From the NCBI GenBank assembly GCA_017453665.1, contig JAFTEM010000014.1, forward strand, positions 69,309 through 133,308: a DNA stretch of 64,000 nt, given 5' to 3'. The stretch is from a bacterium. Lineage in GTDB: Bacteria > Patescibacteria > JAEDAM01 > Absconditabacterales > Absconditicoccaceae. A program made the translations under genes and the position numbers. Positions 47,830-59,297 of this stretch are shown here, one piece after another. The first letter of the stretch is position 1, and each line of letters opens with the position of its first letter. Below the pieces are notes generated by a model. The model did no database searches. It saw nothing but the letters and a program-made list of their open reading frames with translations, and had not been told where the DNA came from.

Positions 47830-49489
47830 ATTCACAATTCTCCCACTCAAGTCAGTGGACATAAAACCCACCATTAAAAGTATCTTTTTTAACATTTCCA
47901 ATAACTCTTATTCTCTCTCAAACCTTATCAATTTCATCCCCCTTAGACCAAAAAATACAACTCAACTCATTATCTCAAAACTTTCCATATAATTTTAAAT
48001 GAGCTCATCAATTCTTTCAAACCTTTTCTGCTTTTACAACATTAACATTTTCCAACAAAAATAACGGTTCCTGATTCCCTTCTCAAAAGGGAGCAAGCAT
48101 TTCAATATCTGAAAGCTCTTCATAATTCCATTCATGAGAGTGCAAAATAGTATCAACCATGGTTATCTTTTCTAATTGTTCCTCCTTAATACATTCATTA
48201 CAATGCTTCTGAAAAATCGTAATAACTTTCTCCAAATCATCTAAATCTATTGTTAATCCTCAAGCTCATTTATGTCCTCAGAATCTTTTCAAATAAGGAG
48301 AAGCCTTTGAAATCATTTCAATAACATTAAAATATTCTGGACCTCTTAATGAAGCAATAGCTTGATGTTTTTCCTTATCAATTTTAAATACAGCAGACGG
48401 TTTATTATATTTCTCTGTTATCCTTCAAGCGACAATTCCAACAATTCCTTCATGGAATTCTTCATCACATACTGATAAAAAACACTGATCTAAATCAAGT
48501 TGTTTCTCTGCAATCCTAAACGCTTGATCTTGCATTCTTCTTCTTTCACTATTAATATCCTCTATTTTTTGAATATATTTTTCCTGATCTTCACTCTCAC
48601 ACAACAAAATCTTTAAACTATCATAAGGACTTTCTAATCTTCCTCCAGCATTAATCCTTGGCCCAATCACAAACCCAATATGAAAAGTGTCTATATTTCC
48701 TTTCAAATTCAAAAAATTCAAAAAACCTTGTAAGCCTTTAGGGACCATTTCTGGATGACAATTCATAATCTCAAGACCTCTCTTCACTATCACTCTATTT
48801 TCATGAATCAATGGAACAATATCAGCAACTGTTCCTATAGCAACAATTGGTAAAAAATAATTAAAAATCTCATTCTTTTTATCTTTAGTAAACGTTGATT
48901 TTGCTAACAACGCATTAAGTAGTTTAAAAGCAACCCCTACTCAAGCTAGTCCTTTAAAAGGATAACGAGAAGAAACTTGAGGGTTAATAACAGCATAAGC
49001 ATCAGGAAGTTCATCTAACGCCTGATGATGATCAGTAATAATTAAATCCATACCCAAAGTTTTAGCATACTCAGCTTCAGCTATTGAAGTAATTCCATTA
49101 TCTACTGTAATAACCAACGAAATTCCTTCATCTTTCATAATATCTAAATGCTTAGTTTTTAATCCATACCCATCTTCAATTCTATGAGGATATCTAATAC
49201 TAACATTATGATAATTCAAATACTTACTAAAAAATTTATACAACGTATAACTCGCCGTTATTCCATCAACATCATAATCTCAAAAAATTATAATTTTTTC
49301 CTTGTCCTTCAACGCTTTAATAATCCTTTCAACTCATTTATCCATATCATTAAGCAAAAAAGGATCCAACCAATAATTTCATAATGTTGGATTTAAAAAA
49401 TCTGTAGCTATATCTGATATGTTTCTTACTTTTAGTAATCTTTCAATAAGAGATAAATCAGCATCTTGATTCAATACTTGATAATGCAT
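47828..49489 (-). CDS. recJ: Single-stranded-DNA exonuclease RecJ
   Basis: 5'-3' ssDNA exonuclease of recombination and mismatch repair. The 553-residue protein has the DHH-family motifs FGDYDVDGITASYTL, VITVDNGI, LIITDHHQALDELP and the DHHA1 GGGHKGAGG-type block (here RFGGHKGAGGLTI). A C-terminal OB fold follows (AHLKLYGKFGDNELSCIF). Many conserved glycines are TGA. I start at ATG 49489; the frame is open further upstream but that extension looks non-coding, and an AAGGAGG there is too far away. The 3' part covers what would otherwise look like a plus-strand ORF. Confidence 0.94.
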
Positions 49490-49700
49490 ATATGAGTTTA
49501 AATATATAGAACTTTTTCGTTCTTCCTCCTTATATGTTTTACCCCTCTCTTTGCAATAGCAATTCTTCTTAAAAAAATTAAACTCTAAAAGAACTTTTTT
49601 AACTTGAAAAGTTAGAAAGATTTTGTTATAAAAAAGTATCAAAATTCAGACGCAACTCTTTTTTTACCTCCTTAAATAACTTTTACCTATAAAAAACCAA

Positions 49701-50363
49701 ATGCCAGAAAACACAAAACTTCTCGCACTTCTTGACACCGTAATTGATTGCTATCTAGACAAATGAGAACCTGTAGGTTCTAAATTTCTCAACTCTCTTG
49801 AAGCTGTTGATTATGCTCCATCGACATTAAGAAAATACCTTAACGCACTAGAAAAGCAGGGAATGGTATACCAACCCTATAATTCATCATGAAGAATGCC
49901 AACACTTCAATGACTTTCTGCATATCTTGATACAGCTCTTGCTGAGAAACCAGAAGAAATCGATCTTCAACTTGATACTGCAAGAAAAGGACTCAAAAGT
50001 TTAGTTGAAGCACTAGGAGAAGTTTCAGATGGTGTGGTTGTCTGATTTATTAGGAACGATGAATATTACTACCTAGGAATCAATAACCTTCTTCGTGACG
50101 ATATGATTGATGAATATTCTGCAACAAGAACTATTATCCGTTTCATAGAAGAAAAAAAAATTGTTGCATTTATCGATAAAAAAATTCTCAAGAATTGAGA
50201 AGTGTATTACACCTTTGTTAATGATACCGATACACTCATCTCATGTGTCTATGTAAAAGTAAACCTCGATTGATACGATGCAGTAATTTCAATCGTTTGA
50301 CCTTTAAGAGTAAATTATAAAAAAAATATTGCAATTCTTAAAAAGGTTTTAGAATCCCTATAA
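49701..50363 (+). CDS. hrcA: HrcA-like winged-helix repressor
   Basis: HrcA represses heat-shock genes through the CIRCE operator. The N-terminal winged helix matches the family: DKGEPVGSKFL, APSTLRKYLNALEKQGM and the wing NSSGRMPTLQGL (about 56-67). The rest (about 85-220) is the shorter core with a dimer interface. No CIRCE inverted repeat was found before this gene or elsewhere in the window. The next gene is a coiled-coil protein in the place where grpE is often found, but it does not look like GrpE. Length 220 residues is short for HrcA (usually about 340). Confidence 0.75.
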
Positions 50364-50370
50364 GATAGAG

Positions 50371-50994
50371 ATGCCTACTAAAGGAATAGAAAATCAATGA
50401 TTAAATAAAGAAAAAGAGCGTTTAGAGCAAGAGTTAAAACAACTTCAAGAACTCAAAGCTCAAATTTTAGAATGAAATGAAAATAATAAAAAAGAAGAAC
50501 TAGAAAAAATTAATAATGAGATCCTCTCTATCGAAAAAAAACTGTTATCTTTAAAACTTGAAGAATTAAAACAGCTAAGAGAACAAATTCAATTCTCAGA
50601 TACCTTAAATGAAAGTAAGAAACTATGAGAACAGATTGCGAATCTAGACAAAAGGTTATCATGATTAGAAGAAAAAATAGAAAGTTTGGACAACGAAAAT
50701 GAAAAAAAATTCGAAAAACATAAACAAGCTATTGAATGAATCCTAGAAGAAATTAAAAACGATATCAACAATATTGAAGAAAAGACACAGAAAGACTTAT
50801 CTGAACTAACTCTAGGAACAATAAGAACTCAATTCTCAAAAAGTTTTATAGAAGAATGACACAACCCAGAATCATTAATCACAAGATATAACATAGCAAC
50901 ATCCTTAGACAAAGAAATGACTACAATCCAAAAAAACGATAACCCAATCACTAAACGATCAAAACAAGCCTATAAATGGATTATGAATGTATAA
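50371..50994 (+). CDS. Long coiled-coil protein (207 aa)
   Basis: Residues about 10-140 are an uninterrupted Glu/Lys/Leu coiled coil with heptad spacing. The last 60 residues (TLGTIRTQFSKSFIEEG, ITKRSKQAYKWIMN) may be a small globular end. There is no signal peptide. It starts 7 bp after hrcA and is followed by a Nudix gene. It is not GrpE by its C-terminal sequence, so its role is unknown; scaffold or DNA-associated function is possible. Confidence 0.6.
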
Positions 50995-51019
50995 CTTTTA
51001 TTATAAAAAAATAAAACAA

Positions 51020-51520
51020 ATGAGTGACATTGTACAAAGTGCTGGATGAATTATCTATTATCTAGACAAAGAATGAGAACCTAGATACCTTCTAATAAAA
51101 AGACATGCGCTTTCTTGAAGAATAGAATGGGTTGCTCCTAAAGGGAAAATCCAAATTTGAGAAAAGATAGAAGAAGCTGCTATCAGAGAAGTATCTGAAG
51201 AATGCGGAATTCCTAAAAATTCGCTAAGATTAAGACAAAAAATATGAATGACATCTCTAAGAAGTGCTGAAACAAAAAAAGGGCATCTTGATAAAGATGT
51301 GACCTATTTTTTAATGAAATATGAATGAGACCCAAAAGACATTAGCCTCATAGATTGAGAATGATATATCTGAATTTATAAACGGGCAAACATTAACGAA
51401 GTCCTCAGACTCCTTTATTATGAAGACATTAGAGAACTCATAAGAAAAAGTTATTTAACAATCAGAGAAGAAAAAAAACACCGTAGTGTTCAACAAGATT
51501 TTCTTAAAAAATTAGGATAA
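51020..51520 (+). CDS. Nudix hydrolase
   Basis: Hydrolyses nucleoside-diphosphate derivatives. The Nudix box GKIQIGEKIEEAAIREVSEE followed by CG fits Gx5Ex7REUxEExGU exactly (about 47-69, the second Gly being TGA). The N-terminal SAGGIIYYLDKEGE and the segment VTYFLMKYEG are typical of the mutT/Ap4A-hydrolase side of the family. The 166-residue length is normal. Substrate cannot be read from sequence. Its TAA abuts the stop of the opposite gene with no intervening base. Confidence 0.88.
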
Positions 51521-51775
51521 TTATTCAGGCATAAAAGTTCCTTCATTACTTAAATCCATATTTTCAATTTCTTTAATTCCAATCCAAGTACAAAGGACTC
51601 AAATAACAAGTTTTACACAAAAAACTTCTGTAGCATTAAAATAGTCTCATGCAATGGCCACAATATAATCAGCCAAAATCGTAATTAAATAACACATAAT
51701 TCAACCAATAAAACAAAGGATAAGAGTTCTCCTTCTTGATTTTAGTACTGAATATTTTTCTTTCTTTTTTTTCAT
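51521..51775 (-). CDS. Small membrane protein (84 aa)
   Basis: A basic start (KKKKEKYSVLKSRRRT) is followed by one membrane helix (LILCFIGGIMCYLITILA) and a second weaker hydrophobic stretch (FCVKLVIGVLCTWIGI). Only 12 bp separate it from the peptidoglycan-binding protein gene on the same strand, suggesting they act together in the envelope. No family recognised. Confidence 0.55.
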
Positions 51776-51787
51776 ATTTTTTATTAT

Positions 51788-52732
51788 CTAAGCAAAAGAA
51801 GTATAGTTTGTTGTCCTTCAATTAACTGTCCTTGTACCAGCTAACAATGCTCAATCAGCTGAACCGTTAAATTTTCATTTTTCTACTGTTCAATTCGGAT
51901 ATACTCTCTCTCCATTTTCAAGTGTATTTTCAAGGATACTAAAAGACCCCTTTTCAATAATACCTCATTGACACAATTTTACTCCATCAAGAAAAACTCA
52001 ATTATCATATAATCCAATAATCACATAATTTCACGCATTATGATAACAATTTTTAGGAACAGACGGCATCATAGAAGATTCTGTTGTACTTTCTTCATAA
52101 GTTTTTCACAAAAAAGAAAGATATTTCTTTCAATTAGAAAAAGATTCTCTTCCTTTATTTATTTCAAATACTTGTTCTATTCATTTAAAGCTTCAAATAC
52201 CTCTAAACGCTCATCTTACAGCCGTAGTATCAATTTGCGATATCGCATCAAATTGCTGTGGATTAGCCTCAGCTCATCACTTAATCTGACGTTGTCATCA
52301 CACCTTCTTAGCAGCTTCTTTTTGCTCTGCAACTGTTAAAAGTTTTTGAACCATTGCTTTTGTTGGATATCAAGAAACCATTATCCCATGTTCTCTTTCA
52401 AATTTTTGCATAGCTCATCTTGTAATACTTCACCATTTTGCATCAATCAACCCTGTTCATAAATATCATGCCTTACATAAAGCAATCTGTAAAGCCATAA
52501 CAGTAGTTGCACGATCTTTACTTAAATTAAGAGCTTTCGGATCTTTTAAAGCTTCTTTTAAATACGTGCTTGCTGTATCTAATCTATACCTCCAACCTCT
52601 TTCATTTACCTTCTCAACAAAAGTGGACCTCACTAAAGTTCAAAGATCTGTTCTTGTCTTTTCAAGAGCTTCTTTAATATAATCCTTCTTTTCTCTTCAA
52701 GCATTATTCGCTTCTAAACGTCTTCCTGTCAT
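51788..52732 (-). CDS. Peptidoglycan-binding-like + MORN-repeat protein (314 aa)
   Basis: After a helical start (about 1-60) comes a PG_binding_1-like domain: ATTVMALQIALCKAGYL, GLIDAKWGSITRGAMQKFE, then GYPTKAMVQKLL (about 80-140). The last 90 residues hold MORN-type strands (ERVYPNGTVEKGKFNGSADG) that end in GTRTVNG. There is no signal peptide, so export would need another route or it is cytoplasmic. Almost all glycines of the binding fold are TGA. It forms an operon with the small membrane protein downstream. Confidence 0.7.
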
Positions 52733-52856
52733 GATGAATATTAACAAATATAAACTAAAATAAGTATACCCCATTTCCCATTTATAGCAAATTTTTAACG
52801 TTGAAAACACTAAGAAACTCTATATACTCCACATTAGTTTATCATATCCAAAAGTA

Positions 52857-54203
52857 ATGTTCTTTTCTTTTATTAATCTTTGATGCAATAAAAATCTTGT
52901 TGATACCCAATTCCTTCTATGAAGAATACTAGAAAACTATTCTAAAGATTTTTATTATGTAAGTGATCCGTTCGCAAAAGAAGTGGAAATCATTTTTTTA
53001 AATACCTGCTGATTCATTTCCTCTTGAAGAGAAGAAATGTTTGAGACAATCGAAAAGCTACTCAAAAAAAAGAAAAAAATCTGTCTCCTCTGATGTGCTG
53101 TCCAATATTTTGAAAAAATAATAAAAGACGCTAATTTAACTGACGAAGAATCAAAGAAACGAAACTCCATAAAAGAACATAAAAACATTAACTTTCTTTC
53201 TCGAAAAGACATCGCAAACTTCTCTCCTACTATGCTTAAAAAGAACTCCTCATCATTTTCAGATTTCGAGTGGCCATTATCAGCAAGAGCATATACAAAT
53301 ATCGATCAAAGCTACGAATACCTCAAAATCGCTGAAGGATGTAATAATCAATGTGCATTCTGTATTATTCCTAAAATAAGATGAAAGCAAACATCTTTAT
53401 CAATAGAAACCATTTTAGAAGACGCAAAAAATCTTATCAAACAATGAACAAAAGAACTTATCCTTATTGCTCAAGATACAACAAGATATTGAACAGACCT
53501 CTACTGAAAACCTCAGCTTTTCGAACTCTTAGAAAAATTAGATAAACTCCCTTGAAACTTTTCATATAGAGTACTTTATCTCTATCCAGATATTCTTACA
53601 AAACAACATCTCAAAAAACTTACTCAACTAAAAAAATTCATTCCATATTTCGACATTCCATTACAACATAGCTCACCAAAACTTCTTAAAGCTATGGAAA
53701 GATTCTATGACCATAATACTTCATTAGAACTTATCTCTTTCATAAAAGAAAATTTCAAAGAATCCTATATAAGAACGAATTTTATCATCTGATTTCCTTG
53801 AGAAACACAAGAAGATTTCAATCACCTAATTAATTTTATAAAACAAGATTTCTTTGATAATATTGCACTCTTTGAATATCACGATGAACCGCTCGCTCCT
53901 TCCTACAACTTTCCAAATAAAGTTGATGGAAAAATTATAAGGGAAAGATTTAAAGAAGCTGAAAAAATCGTAAAAAATCTTCTCGATAAAAGAAGAAAAC
54001 AGAAGAAAAATCAAGAACAAATATGAAGAGTAACAGATATTTATGAAAACGAAAAACAAAAAATAATAATAACTGTTCGTCCAATCCTCCATTGTCCAGA
54101 AATCGATGAAGAAGATTTTATTACTGAAAATAACATCTTAGAAAATCTTGATAAATCAGGTTCTCCAATTGATATTGCGAGCACTATAAGATACATCATT
54201 TAA
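52857..54203 (+). CDS. rimO: Ribosomal protein S12 methylthiotransferase RimO
   Basis: Radical-SAM enzyme that methylthiolates Asp of S12. The N-terminal UPF0004 domain has [17 protein letters not shown] and FLNTCGFI, then GCAVQ, supplying cysteines of the auxiliary cluster. The radical-SAM motif is [13 protein letters not shown] (about 160-172). Segments [14 protein letters not shown] and IIGFPGETQEDF are RimO-like. A reduced TRAM domain forms the last 60 residues. It is 448 residues long. Its stop is followed 18 bp later by the truncated lepA. A MiaB-type paralogue lies just beyond on the other strand. Confidence 0.9.
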
Positions 54204-54221
54204 CCATTCTAGAAATGCCTC

Positions 54222-54806
54222 ATGAGTAACATAAGAAACTTTTGCATCATTGCACATATCGATCACTGAAAATCAACACTAGCAGATAGAATGCTCGAAA
54301 TTACTTGAGCCATAAGAAAATTAGACCACGCACAAGTCTTAGACCGCATGGATATCGAACAAGAAAGAGGGATAACCATAAAACTTACCCCTGCAAGAAT
54401 GCAACGAAAAGGCTATGATTTAAACCTTATCGACACTCCGGGGCATGTTGATTTCCAATATGAAGTATCACGTTCCTTAGCTGCCGTAGAAGGGGCTATT
54501 TTGCTTATCGATGCCTCTCAAGGAATCCAAGCCCAAACCCTTTCAACACTTTATCAAGCAATAGATCAAGGTCTAGATATCATCCCTGTCCTCAATAAAA
54601 TTGATCTTCCTGCAGCTAACCCAGAAAGAGTCTCAAAAGAAATAGAAAATGTTATTTGACTTTCAAAAGATGAAATCATCTGTGTTTCATGAAAAACAGG
54701 AGAAAACGTTGAACTTGTCTTAGATGCAATTATAGAAAGATTCCTATCTCCAGAAGAATTTAAGGCAAAAAATCCTAAAAAATTCTGAATCACAGAAACC
54801 CCATAA
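54222..54806 (+). CDS. lepA: Elongation factor 4 (LepA) GTPase domain only, 194 aa
   Basis: The sequence aligns residue by residue with the LepA G domain: [16 protein letters not shown] (P-loop), [17 protein letters not shown] (switch I/II region), [45 protein letters not shown] NKID, and VSGKTG (G5 SAK-like). The frame then ends at TAA 54804, directly after the G domain. The remaining roughly 400 residues of EF-4 (domain II, III/V and the C-terminal tail) are missing, and the next gene begins on the other strand 25 bp on. No frameshifted continuation was found within that gap. It is probably a degraded remnant, or a free G domain. Confidence 0.85.
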
Positions 54807-54831
54807 ATTTTCCTATATACCAAAATTCCAA

Positions 54832-56292
54832 TTATCAGAGGACCTCTCCTTCTAACTTAAAGACAACACCTTTCATTATTTTTACATCAATCATATCTCC
54901 TAATTGGAGATCATTGTTTGATGAAACAAGAATTTGTTTCATATTATCCGTTACTCAAAACCATTCTCAATTTTCTCCTTTTTCATTAATCATCACTTCC
55001 CTAATAGTTCAAACTTCTTTTTTGTTATTTTCTTCAGAGATACGATATAACACATCATTCAATCTCTTCCATCTTTCATGTTTTACTTTATAAGGAATAT
55101 CATCTGGATATTGTTTATCAGCAAAAGTACCAGGACGATTAGAATAAATCCCCATATAAATCATATCAAATCTTCAATATTCAACTAACTTCAAAGTCTC
55201 TTCAAAATCCTCATCTGTCTCTCATGGGAATCCTAAAATAATATCTGTTGTAATAGAAATATCTCTTCCTGTACTCCTAATTTTATCAATAAACTCATAA
55301 CACTGATGAGCTGAATACCCACGAAACATTCTTTTTAAAACAACATCAGATCATGACTGAAATGGAATATGAATATGAGGACAAAGTCTTAGTTCTTTTT
55401 TATGAAGCTCTAAAAGCTCATCAGAATAAAACGTTGGATAAGGAGAAGTATATCTTAACCACGCCAATCCCTCTAATTTTAAAAGTTCTTTAAGTATCGT
55501 AATAAAATCTGGATGCTTATTCACAATCTGTCCTAATAAAGTAATTTCCTTCACTCAATGTTCTAAATGGATTTTAGCCTCTTTAACAATTTGTTCAACA
55601 GGAAACCATTTTTCTAATCAACGCGCAAAAGGAACAATACAATAAGCACAAAATTGATTACACCCGCTTGATATAGGAATATAAGCAGACCTTCCATGCA
55701 TATTCATACTAGAATTTATTCATTCTGGAACAATACTTGAATATTCATTAGTCAATTCTTTATCATACTGAACATCATACCCTAGCCTCTTCAACATCAA
55801 TGGCAAAAATCAGGTATCATCGATACGAAAAAATAATTCAATATTAGGCCATTTCTTTGAAAGTGTATGAAACAACGGATTAAAAGCATGATTAATTCCA
55901 ACAACATCAACAGCATCTTCCTTTCTCAAAGTATTAATCTCCTCTGTTGTTATTCATAAGACTCTAGGTTCCTGACCCATAACATTTCAAGAAAAGTTTC
56001 AAACCTTTAATTGTTCTGGCAAATTCTTCTTTTCTGAAATTTTTTGATTCCTCATTGTATGTTGAATCATACATCCAGTAATCCAAACCTTCTTGTTTTT
56101 AGGGATTTCCTTCAATTTTCAGGTTACCTTATCCTCAGACTTCTGACGAACTGAACAAGTATCAAAAATAACGATATCTGCATCATCTACACTATCAACT
56201 CTTTCAAATCAACAATTTTTTAATACTGATGTAATCCTGGCAGAGTCAGAATAATTCATCTGACATCATAAGGTAATAATATGAAATTTCAT
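54832..56292 (-). CDS. miaB: tRNA-2-methylthio-N6-dimethylallyladenosine synthase MiaB
   Basis: Radical-SAM methylthiotransferase that modifies A37 of tRNAs reading UNN codons. The 486-residue protein has TLGCQMNYSDSARI and DTCSVRQKSEDKV, plus the radical-SAM motif SSGCNQFCAYCIVPFARG. IHIPFQSGSDVVLKRMFRGY and IILGFPGETDEDF follow, with a C-terminal TRAM domain (about 425-486). It is a paralogue of the rimO gene about 1.5 kb away on the other strand. The gene ends 25 bp from the truncated lepA. Confidence 0.92.
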
Positions 56293-56444
56293 AGAGCAAT
56301 TCCCCAAAATAAACGAATAAAATCTTATCTATTTACTCCTTAATTGCAATATTTCAAAAAAACAACGAAGGATTTAAGCTTGAAAAGGCTATATATATTA
56401 TTAATCTTAACAACAGAAAGATTTTTTATCTACAAAACATAAAA

Positions 56445-58370
56445 ATGAAAACATCGTTAAAAATATATCTTCCCCTTTTAGTCCTATTTTGAATAGCTCA
56501 AATAGGAGTTTTTGCTGAAGGAGAAAAAGTTATTATCGATCCAGAAACTAAAAAAATAATCATCCAATCTTGAGACCAAAATCTTGATTTAGAAAGCCTC
56601 CGCTCGTCTTCAGAAAATACAACAGGACAACTTTCATGAGGAGTAGAAGAAAGCGAAAAAGCACAAGAACAAACGGCTTCTGAAGAAACAAAAAATACAG
56701 AGAACACATCAGAAACAACCACCGAAAGCAAAAATAAAAATTCAAATCTCTACAAAGAACTAGAAAGCTGAGAAGAAATCGATAAAGCACTCTACCGAAT
56801 GTATGAAAATTGACTTACGAAATACAATAATCTAAATAATTATAGACCAGACGACCCATTACTTAGAGAAGAAGCCGCAAAAATCATAGGACAAGCCTAC
56901 AATATTCTTGGATACTCTAAAGAGGTAAAGAATACCGAATGTTCATTTTCTGATAGTGCTACCTTTGATCCAACACTTTCGTCATACATTTCAGAAACTT
57001 GCTCATATTGAATCTTCAGATGAAGTAACTGAAACTTTTTAGCACAAAAATCATTAACTAAAGCCGAAGCTTTAACTGTTCTTATCAGAATTCTCGAATG
57101 AGAGCTTAGCAGCGAAGATTTTACACCACGACGAACTCTTTATTTCGTAAAAGCTAAAAACGTTGCCCTTAGTAACGAAACTGATGTTAATAGCCTAGAT
57201 AGACCTATAACAAGAAGAGAGATAGCCTTACTTATCTATAGATTCAAAAATATTGTCTTAAATGATCAACTTAATCAAGCAGCAAAAAGCCAAATCGCCC
57301 TTATCAATCAAAATCCAAGTCAATACGCGACAAAGAATGAAGAAACAACAGAATCTAATACCACCACTGAAAACACATGAAATGCTAACACAGAAATCAC
57401 AAACAATGAATTCTTATGAGTACTTTCATGAGTTGAATTCAATTCAACAACCTCTCTAAGTATTCTCAACAGCCCAGAAGTCGTAGAGGCAATCCAATGG
57501 ATGAAAGAAAACTGATTAACAAGTGCAAACAACACAACTGATTATAATCCATTTGATTATCTAACCAGAGAACAAGCAGCTAAAATGTTCGCCCAATTTG
57601 CTAAAGCACTAAATTACACAGCCCTTACATGAGAAAACACAAATGCTTGTGAATTCTCAGATTTAAAAGATGCAGATCCAACATTAAAATCAAGCATCCA
57701 AGAAGTTTGCAACCTCTGATTAATGCAAGGAAGTAATGGAGTATTCTCTCCAAAAACAACCATCACAAAATCTCAATTTATCACAATGTTAATCAGGCTC
57801 TACGAAGGAAAACGTTTAGATGAAAGTTGAAATCCTCGATGGGCAAACTATTTCCTTAAAGCATGAGAATTAGGAATCCTAAACGCATGAGATATTTCCT
57901 CTTTTGAAGGATTACTCACAAGATATGAAGCAGCACTTCTTTTCTACAGATTCCAACTAAAACAAACTATTAGTTCTTGATTAAACACTGAAACACTAAA
58001 AAACGAACTTCTTTCTACCGTTAAAAATGCTGATGGTAGCTTTGCTATCTGAGATACAGAAGACTCTTATGCTGTAAGTTTAGATAGTAATCTACTAAAA
58101 AATCAATTCTTCCAAGAAGGATATGTAGAAATTTTATGAACAAGATATAGTTTAAAAAAGACAGCAATGACTGTATACGATATCTGAGATGAAAGTTTTG
58201 TTCGATACTGAGACCTCATCGACATTATGGAAGATAGCAAAGTAGGAACTGTAAATTTTATCGTCTCAAATGGGAACGTTATCCAAGGAACCATCAGATT
58301 CTCCGACAAAACTCTAATAATAAAAGAAAGCAAAACAACAACAGCTCGATATAATTTATCCAACTCATAA
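56445..58370 (+). CDS. S-layer-homology surface protein with six SLH motifs (641 aa)
   Basis: Signal peptide (about 1-25) followed by an acidic Ser/Thr/Glu linker. Two groups of three SLH units then appear. Group one is LLREEAAKI (about 138), LTKAEALTV (about 203) and ITRREIALL (about 255). Group two is LTREQAAKM (about 372), ITKSQFITM (about 439) and LTRYEAALL (about 490). SLH domains bind pyruvylated or similar secondary wall polymer. The C-terminal 120 residues form an extra beta domain with DIGDESFVRYGD. It is followed by a lytic transglycosylase 24 bp later, so both act at the wall. Confidence 0.85.
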
Positions 58371-58394
58371 TTTTTAATTCCTTAATCTAAGAAG

Positions 58395-59270
58395 ATGACC
58401 AAAGTATTAAAGAAAAAGACAATTCTTCTTCCAACAATCGTCGCTATTGTCATTCTAGGATTTTGAATAGCACAATATGCATTTTGATGGAGCCTCTTTT
58501 CAAACGATTTATACAATCAAACACTTGCATGAGAAGCAATCCCTTTTGATAAAACCCACCAATTCAATATCGAAAGATTTGATAGAGAATTAGCTGTCGT
58601 AAGATTAGACGAAGCTCAAGTACAAATGAACCGGAAAAGAGCATGAATTTATAAACCACTTATTGAAAAAAAACTCAATGAAGCATGAGTTCCATTAGAT
58701 ATCTTTTATCTTGCCATAGCAGAATCTTATCTTAGAGAAACCGCTGTAAGCAGTGCATGAGCTGCAGGTATCTGGCAATTCATGCCAGAAACAGCAAAAA
58801 CCTATGGATTAAGAGTAGATGACTATATCGATGAAAGATATGATGTAGAAAAAGAAACCGATGCAGCTATCCAATACCTTCAAAAAGCATATAACAAATT
58901 TTGAAACCGAACATTAGCTATGGCAGCATTCAATAGATGAGTAAACGGAATCGCTAACGACATGTCTTCTCAATATCAAAGTTCTTATTATGATCTTCGA
59001 TTGAATAACGAAACAGCGAGATATATTTTCAGAATTGCTGCTCTCAAAGAAGTCTATAAAAACCCTTCTCGTTATTTCGATACCAGCAAGCGATGAAGTC
59101 AATATTCAGCTCCAGATACCATGGAAGTCGAAGTTGGACAAACCGATAATCTAGCCGTCCGAGCTGCATGAAAAGGATACACCTACGCAGAAATTAGATA
59201 CCTCAATCCTTGGATAAGAAAAAATGCATTACCAGAAGGAACCCGAAAAGTAAAAGTATATAAAAGATAA
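58395..59270 (+). CDS. Membrane-bound lytic transglycosylase, SLT-type
   Basis: A membrane anchor (about 10-32, LPTIVAIVIL) precedes an SLT domain: IAESYLRETAVSSAGAAGIW holds the catalytic Glu (ES), and QFMPETAKTYGL and AMAAFNRGVNGI follow. MltD-family lytic transglycosylases cleave glycan strands with formation of 1,6-anhydroMurNAc. After about residue 230 a degenerate LysM-like segment (VEVGQTDNLAVRAAGKGY) ends the protein. At 291 residues it is close to the compact MltD type. A hairpin terminator follows its stop. Confidence 0.88.
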
Positions 59271-59297
59271 AAAGCTACCAATCGGTAGCTTTTTGCT
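59269..59297. terminator. Bidirectional terminator after the lytic transglycosylase
   Basis: AAAAAGCTACC and GGTAGCTTTTT form an exact stem with a 4-nt loop, flanked by A- and T-runs. It overlaps the stop codons of both convergent genes. Confidence 0.88.

Noticed and set aside
47669..47992. Plus-strand frame downstream of the PPTase
   Set aside because: The minus strand encodes the well-supported C-terminal OB domain of RecJ down to 47828; the plus frame has no family features.
49490..49642. N-terminal extension of RecJ
   Set aside because: RecJ homology begins near the ATG at 49489; the extension is low-complexity and includes an unrelated AAGGAGG.
49600..49700. CIRCE operator before hrcA
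   Set aside because: No TTAGCACTC-N9-GAGTGCTAA or close variant was found.
50371..50994. Coiled-coil gene as grpE
   Set aside because: The C-terminal part has none of the GrpE beta-domain motifs; only the position after hrcA suggested it.
54804..54832. Frameshift continuing LepA
   Set aside because: Neither alternative frame downstream of 54800 shows domain II residues, and the miaB gene starts to overlap at once.
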